Shown piece after piece: positions 5,971 through 7,960 of a stretch of DNA of 7,960 nucleotides; the stretch's first letter is position 1; every line of letters starts with the position of its first letter. The stretch spans positions 1 through 7,960 of the forward strand of contig JAEELK010000165.1 in assembly GCA_016282655.1 (NCBI GenBank). Reading direction: 5' to 3'. Under the pieces are notes generated by a model. That model was not told where the DNA came from, did no database searches, and saw only the letters and a program-made list of their open reading frames with translations. A program made the translations under genes and the position numbers. This DNA is from Bacillota bacterium. GTDB taxonomy: Bacteria; Bacillota; Clostridia; Peptostreptococcales; Anaerovoracaceae.

Positions 5971-6483
5971 TTATTCCCGCACGCCCTGCAGGATGACCGC
6001 CCAGGCCTCCAAAAGGCGCTCCATGCTCCAGGCCGCGTTCGCCGGGCTGGTGGAAGGCAGGCACTGCGCTTCCCGCCCGATCCGCGCTTCGATCCATCTG
6101 CGGTAGAGCGCGTGCGACGTCTTCCCGTTGCAGTAGATCTGCCGAATGTCGCAGCGCTCCAGGATGACGCGCAGGTCGTTCGGCTCCGCGTTCCGGATGC
6201 TGGCGTCCGAGGAGCCGCGGATCTCGCAGCTCGCGATGGAATCCCAGAGCGCGAGGCCGTTGTCCAGGATCAGCGCCTTCTTCTCCGGGATCGTCCGCGG
6301 CACCGCCGCGCCGAAGAGCGCAGCGATCAGCGGCCAGAAGCGGTTCTGCGGATGGCCGTAAAAGAACTGCTGCTCCCGGGACTTGACCGAAGGAAAAGAC
6401 CCGAGGATCAGCACTCTGCTCCTCTTGTCAAAGAGCGGCCCGAAGGGATGTGCGAGCCGCTCTGCCTGTATTTCTTTCTGCAT
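5971..6483 (-). CDS. DNA-deoxyinosine (hypoxanthine) glycosylase, uracil-DNA glycosylase superfamily
   Basis: A 170-residue single-domain protein of the usual length for the hypoxanthine-DNA glycosylase branch (family 6) of the UDG superfamily. Motif 1 is LILGSFPSVKSR (25-36), followed by the family signature FYGHPQNRFWPLI (41-53), the segment ILDNGLALWDSI (72-83), a CNGKTSHALYRRW block (118-130) and motif 2 LPSTSPANA (142-150). Relatives remove deaminated bases, mainly hypoxanthine from deoxyinosine, by cutting the N-glycosidic bond as the first step of base excision repair. The ATG at 6483 has an AGGAAAGAG site. The gene lies 39 bases after the HD-GYP gene and 34 bases before the CDF gene. 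Activity on uracil rather than hypoxanthine cannot be excluded from sequence alone. Confidence 0.9.
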   Translation of the reverse strand: MQKEIQAERLAHPFGPLFDKRSRVLILGSFPSVKSREQQFFYGHPQNRFWPLIAALFGAAVPRTIPEKKALILDNGLALWDSIASCEIRGSSDASIRNAEPNDLRVILERCDIRQIYCNGKTSHALYRRWIEARIGREAQCLPSTSPANAAWSMERLLEAWAVILQGVRE

Positions 6484-6522
6484 CTCTTTCCTGCCTGCAG
6501 AACTGCCGTCCCGGCCGTCCGA

Positions 6523-7893
6523 TCAGTTCTCGCCGGGGAGTTTGTTCTCTTTGATCAGTTTGAGCATCACGTCCGCGACCTCGGGATCGAACTGCAGGCC
6601 GCGGTTCGACTCCAGCTCGCCGATGATGGTCTCCTTCGAAAGTCTCTTCCGGTACACGCGGTCCGTATTCATGGCGTCGTAGGAATCCGCCACGCAGATC
6701 ATGCGCGCGATGAAGGGGATGTCCTTGCCGGCTCTCCCCTCCGGATAGCCTTTCCCGTCGTATCTTTCGTGATGATAGCGCGCGCCTTCGTCCACGTCCT
6801 CCAGGCTGTGGAATCTGCTCAGGATCTCGCCGCCGCGCACCGTGTGGGACTTGATGACCTCGAATTCCTCCGCGGTCAGCTTGCCGGGCTTGCCGAGGAT
6901 GCTGTCCGGCACGCCGATCTTGCCGCAGTCGTGCAGGAGCGCCACGTAATAGATGCGGTCCAGCTCTTCCCCGCTGTAGCCGAACTCCTTCGCGATGCGC
7001 CCGGTATAGAGGGCGACCCGCTTGGAATGGCCGTTCGTGTACGGGTCCTTGGCATCGATGAAGCCGGTGAAGGTCTCGATGGACTCGTTGATGATCTCGT
7101 TGTCCCGCTCATGCCGCTCCTTGTACTTTTTGATCTGCGCGGAGGTGATCAGGAAGATGAGCAGCGCGACCAGCCAGCAGCCCATGGCGACCAGCGAGAG
7201 CCAGAAGAGCGGTTCGCTCGTCAGCAGCCTGTGGAACGTATAGTCCAGTTCCAGCACCGATTCGTCGATGTTCTCCCCGATGGCGGTATAGAGGATGATG
7301 CCGGGCGTCGTTCCCTCGAAGGGCTCGATCGGCACTTCCATGGCGTTCATGCTGGAGCTGGGCGTGTAGACCAGATAATCCCCGGCGCGCATGGCGATGA
7401 AGGTCTCGCCGTCCACGGTGACCGTCTGCAGCGAATGCTGGCTCGGATCGAATTCCCGCAGGTCGGGAACGGTGTCGACCACCTCACCGCCCGGCACGTG
7501 CTGGTGGATCTCCAGCGCGCCGTTCCACGCGGAAGCAAGGAATACCTCCCGGCTGAAATAGAGGCGGAAGAGGAAGTTCGATACCTCGTCCTTCGTGTTG
7601 TTGGAGACGGTGAAATCATAGGTGTACGCCTGATAATTGTTCTCCGTCAGCCCTTCGTTGTTGAAGTCGAAGAGTTTGGTCCAGGTGCTACTTCTTGGGA
7701 CCGCCACCACGGAGACGTCTTTCTGCTTCGCGCCGTCCGGCGAGAAGAGCTCCGCTTTCGAGAAGGACTCGTGGTGCGTCACGCTGTTGTACGCGTTGGT
7801 CTTGATCACGCTCGCGCCCAGAAAGGCGAGCGCGAGGATCAGCGTAACGACGAATGCGATGATCGCTGGTTTCCTGTTATCGTTCTGTTTCAT
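6523..7893 (-). CDS. Membrane HD-GYP protein, predicted cyclic-di-GMP phosphodiesterase with extracytoplasmic sensor region
   Basis: A 456-residue protein. A first membrane helix at about 9-30 and a second at about 229-251 enclose an extracytoplasmic region of about 195 residues; the cytoplasmic part carries an HD-GYP domain (about 268-450). Metal and signature residues are intact: GHS (288-290), HDCGK (321-325), H350 in the KSHTVRGGEIL segment, HHERYDGKGYP (374-384) and VADSYDAM (401-408). Known HD-GYP enzymes hydrolyse cyclic-di-GMP to pGpG or GMP with a two- or three-iron/manganese centre. The outer region has YDFTVSNNT (92-100) and, further on, W133-N-G, spaced like small beta-sandwich carbohydrate-binding modules, so it may bind a ligand outside the cell. 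The ATG at 7893 has an AGGAG site 6-7 bases upstream. No response-regulator or GGDEF domain is seen. It leads a probable three-gene transcript. Confidence 0.92.
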   Translation of the reverse strand: MKQNDNRKPAIIAFVVTLILALAFLGASVIKTNAYNSVTHHESFSKAELFSPDGAKQKDVSVVAVPRSSTWTKLFDFNNEGLTENNYQAYTYDFTVSNNTKDEVSNFLFRLYFSREVFLASAWNGALEIHQHVPGGEVVDTVPDLREFDPSQHSLQTVTVDGETFIAMRAGDYLVYTPSSSMNAMEVPIEPFEGTTPGIILYTAIGENIDESVLELDYTFHRLLTSEPLFWLSLVAMGCWLVALLIFLITSAQIKKYKERHERDNEIINESIETFTGFIDAKDPYTNGHSKRVALYTGRIAKEFGYSGEELDRIYYVALLHDCGKIGVPDSILGKPGKLTAEEFEVIKSHTVRGGEILSRFHSLEDVDEGARYHHERYDGKGYPEGRAGKDIPFIARMICVADSYDAMNTDRVYRKRLSKETIIGELESNRGLQFDPEVADVMLKLIKENKLPGEN

Positions 7894-7960
7894 GACTGCT
7901 CCTGTAAGTGATATCTGTCGTTTGACCAGGGATCGATCCCGGACGTACCCTTGCTCTTGC
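7894..7960 (-). promoter_or_regulatory. Upstream region of the HD-GYP gene with a 12-bp palindrome
   Basis: The 67 bases before the HD-GYP start hold its ribosome binding site (AGGAGC on the minus strand) and a perfect palindrome GGGATCGATCCC at 7929-7940. I see no convincing -35/-10 pair here. The palindrome may be an operator or may be chance; the region could also include the end of an upstream gene outside the window. Confidence 0.35.

Noticed and set aside
5635..7911. Very long plus-strand open frame (758 codons) across three minus-strand genes
   Set aside because: It spans the CDF, glycosylase and HD-GYP genes and their gaps in antisense, and its translation resembles no protein family. 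Length alone is expected here from biased third positions.
1..7960. CRISPR arrays, tRNA or rRNA genes, insertion sequences, prophage genes
   Set aside because: No spaced direct repeats, cloverleaf-like segments, transposase or phage motifs were seen by eye on either strand.

Overview
The window is a GC-rich, tightly packed bacterial segment with no gene-free stretch longer than about 200 bases. The gene content points to an anaerobic Bacillota (Clostridia- or Negativicutes-like) that ferments organic acids: parts of a biotin-dependent, sodium-pumping acyl-CoA decarboxylase, Shine-Dalgarno sites of the AGGAG type and a sigma-A-like promoter. The taxonomic call is an inference from gene types; no marker gene is present.

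Left region (1-3607, minus strand): an operon read right to left. First is a malonate decarboxylase alpha subunit (MdcA, a malonyl/acetyl thioester transferase). It is followed after 10 bases by a full-length carboxyltransferase of the methylmalonyl-CoA decarboxylase alpha / propionyl-CoA carboxylase beta type. Next comes a small OadG-type membrane anchor, and then the start of a fourth gene that continues past position 1 and is probably the biotin carrier protein. The combination is the most interesting thing here. MdcA normally works with a dedicated ACP and its own split carboxyltransferase or decarboxylase subunits, but here it is wired to an MMD/OAD-type sodium pump module. A simple reading is a malonate fermentation pathway: malonate is activated to malonyl-CoA by transfer from acetyl-CoA, the carboxyl group goes to biotin, and decarboxylation at the membrane pumps Na+.

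Middle region (3608-4790): an AT-rich divergent promoter region (about 3657-3748) separates mdcA from a LysR-type regulator on the plus strand. It holds a good minus-strand promoter, an extended -10 for the regulator and an inverted repeat overlapping the mdcA promoter, so the regulator probably controls the decarboxylase operon. A strong bidirectional terminator closes the regulator gene and the convergent operon from the right.

Right region (4791-7893, minus strand): three genes spaced 34-39 bases apart, probably one transcript: a membrane-bound HD-GYP protein (predicted cyclic-di-GMP phosphodiesterase) with a large extracytoplasmic sensor region, a hypoxanthine/uracil-type DNA glycosylase, and a cation diffusion facilitator with an Asn-Asp/Asp-Asp metal site suggestive of manganese export. 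The last 67 bases are the upstream region of the HD-GYP gene.
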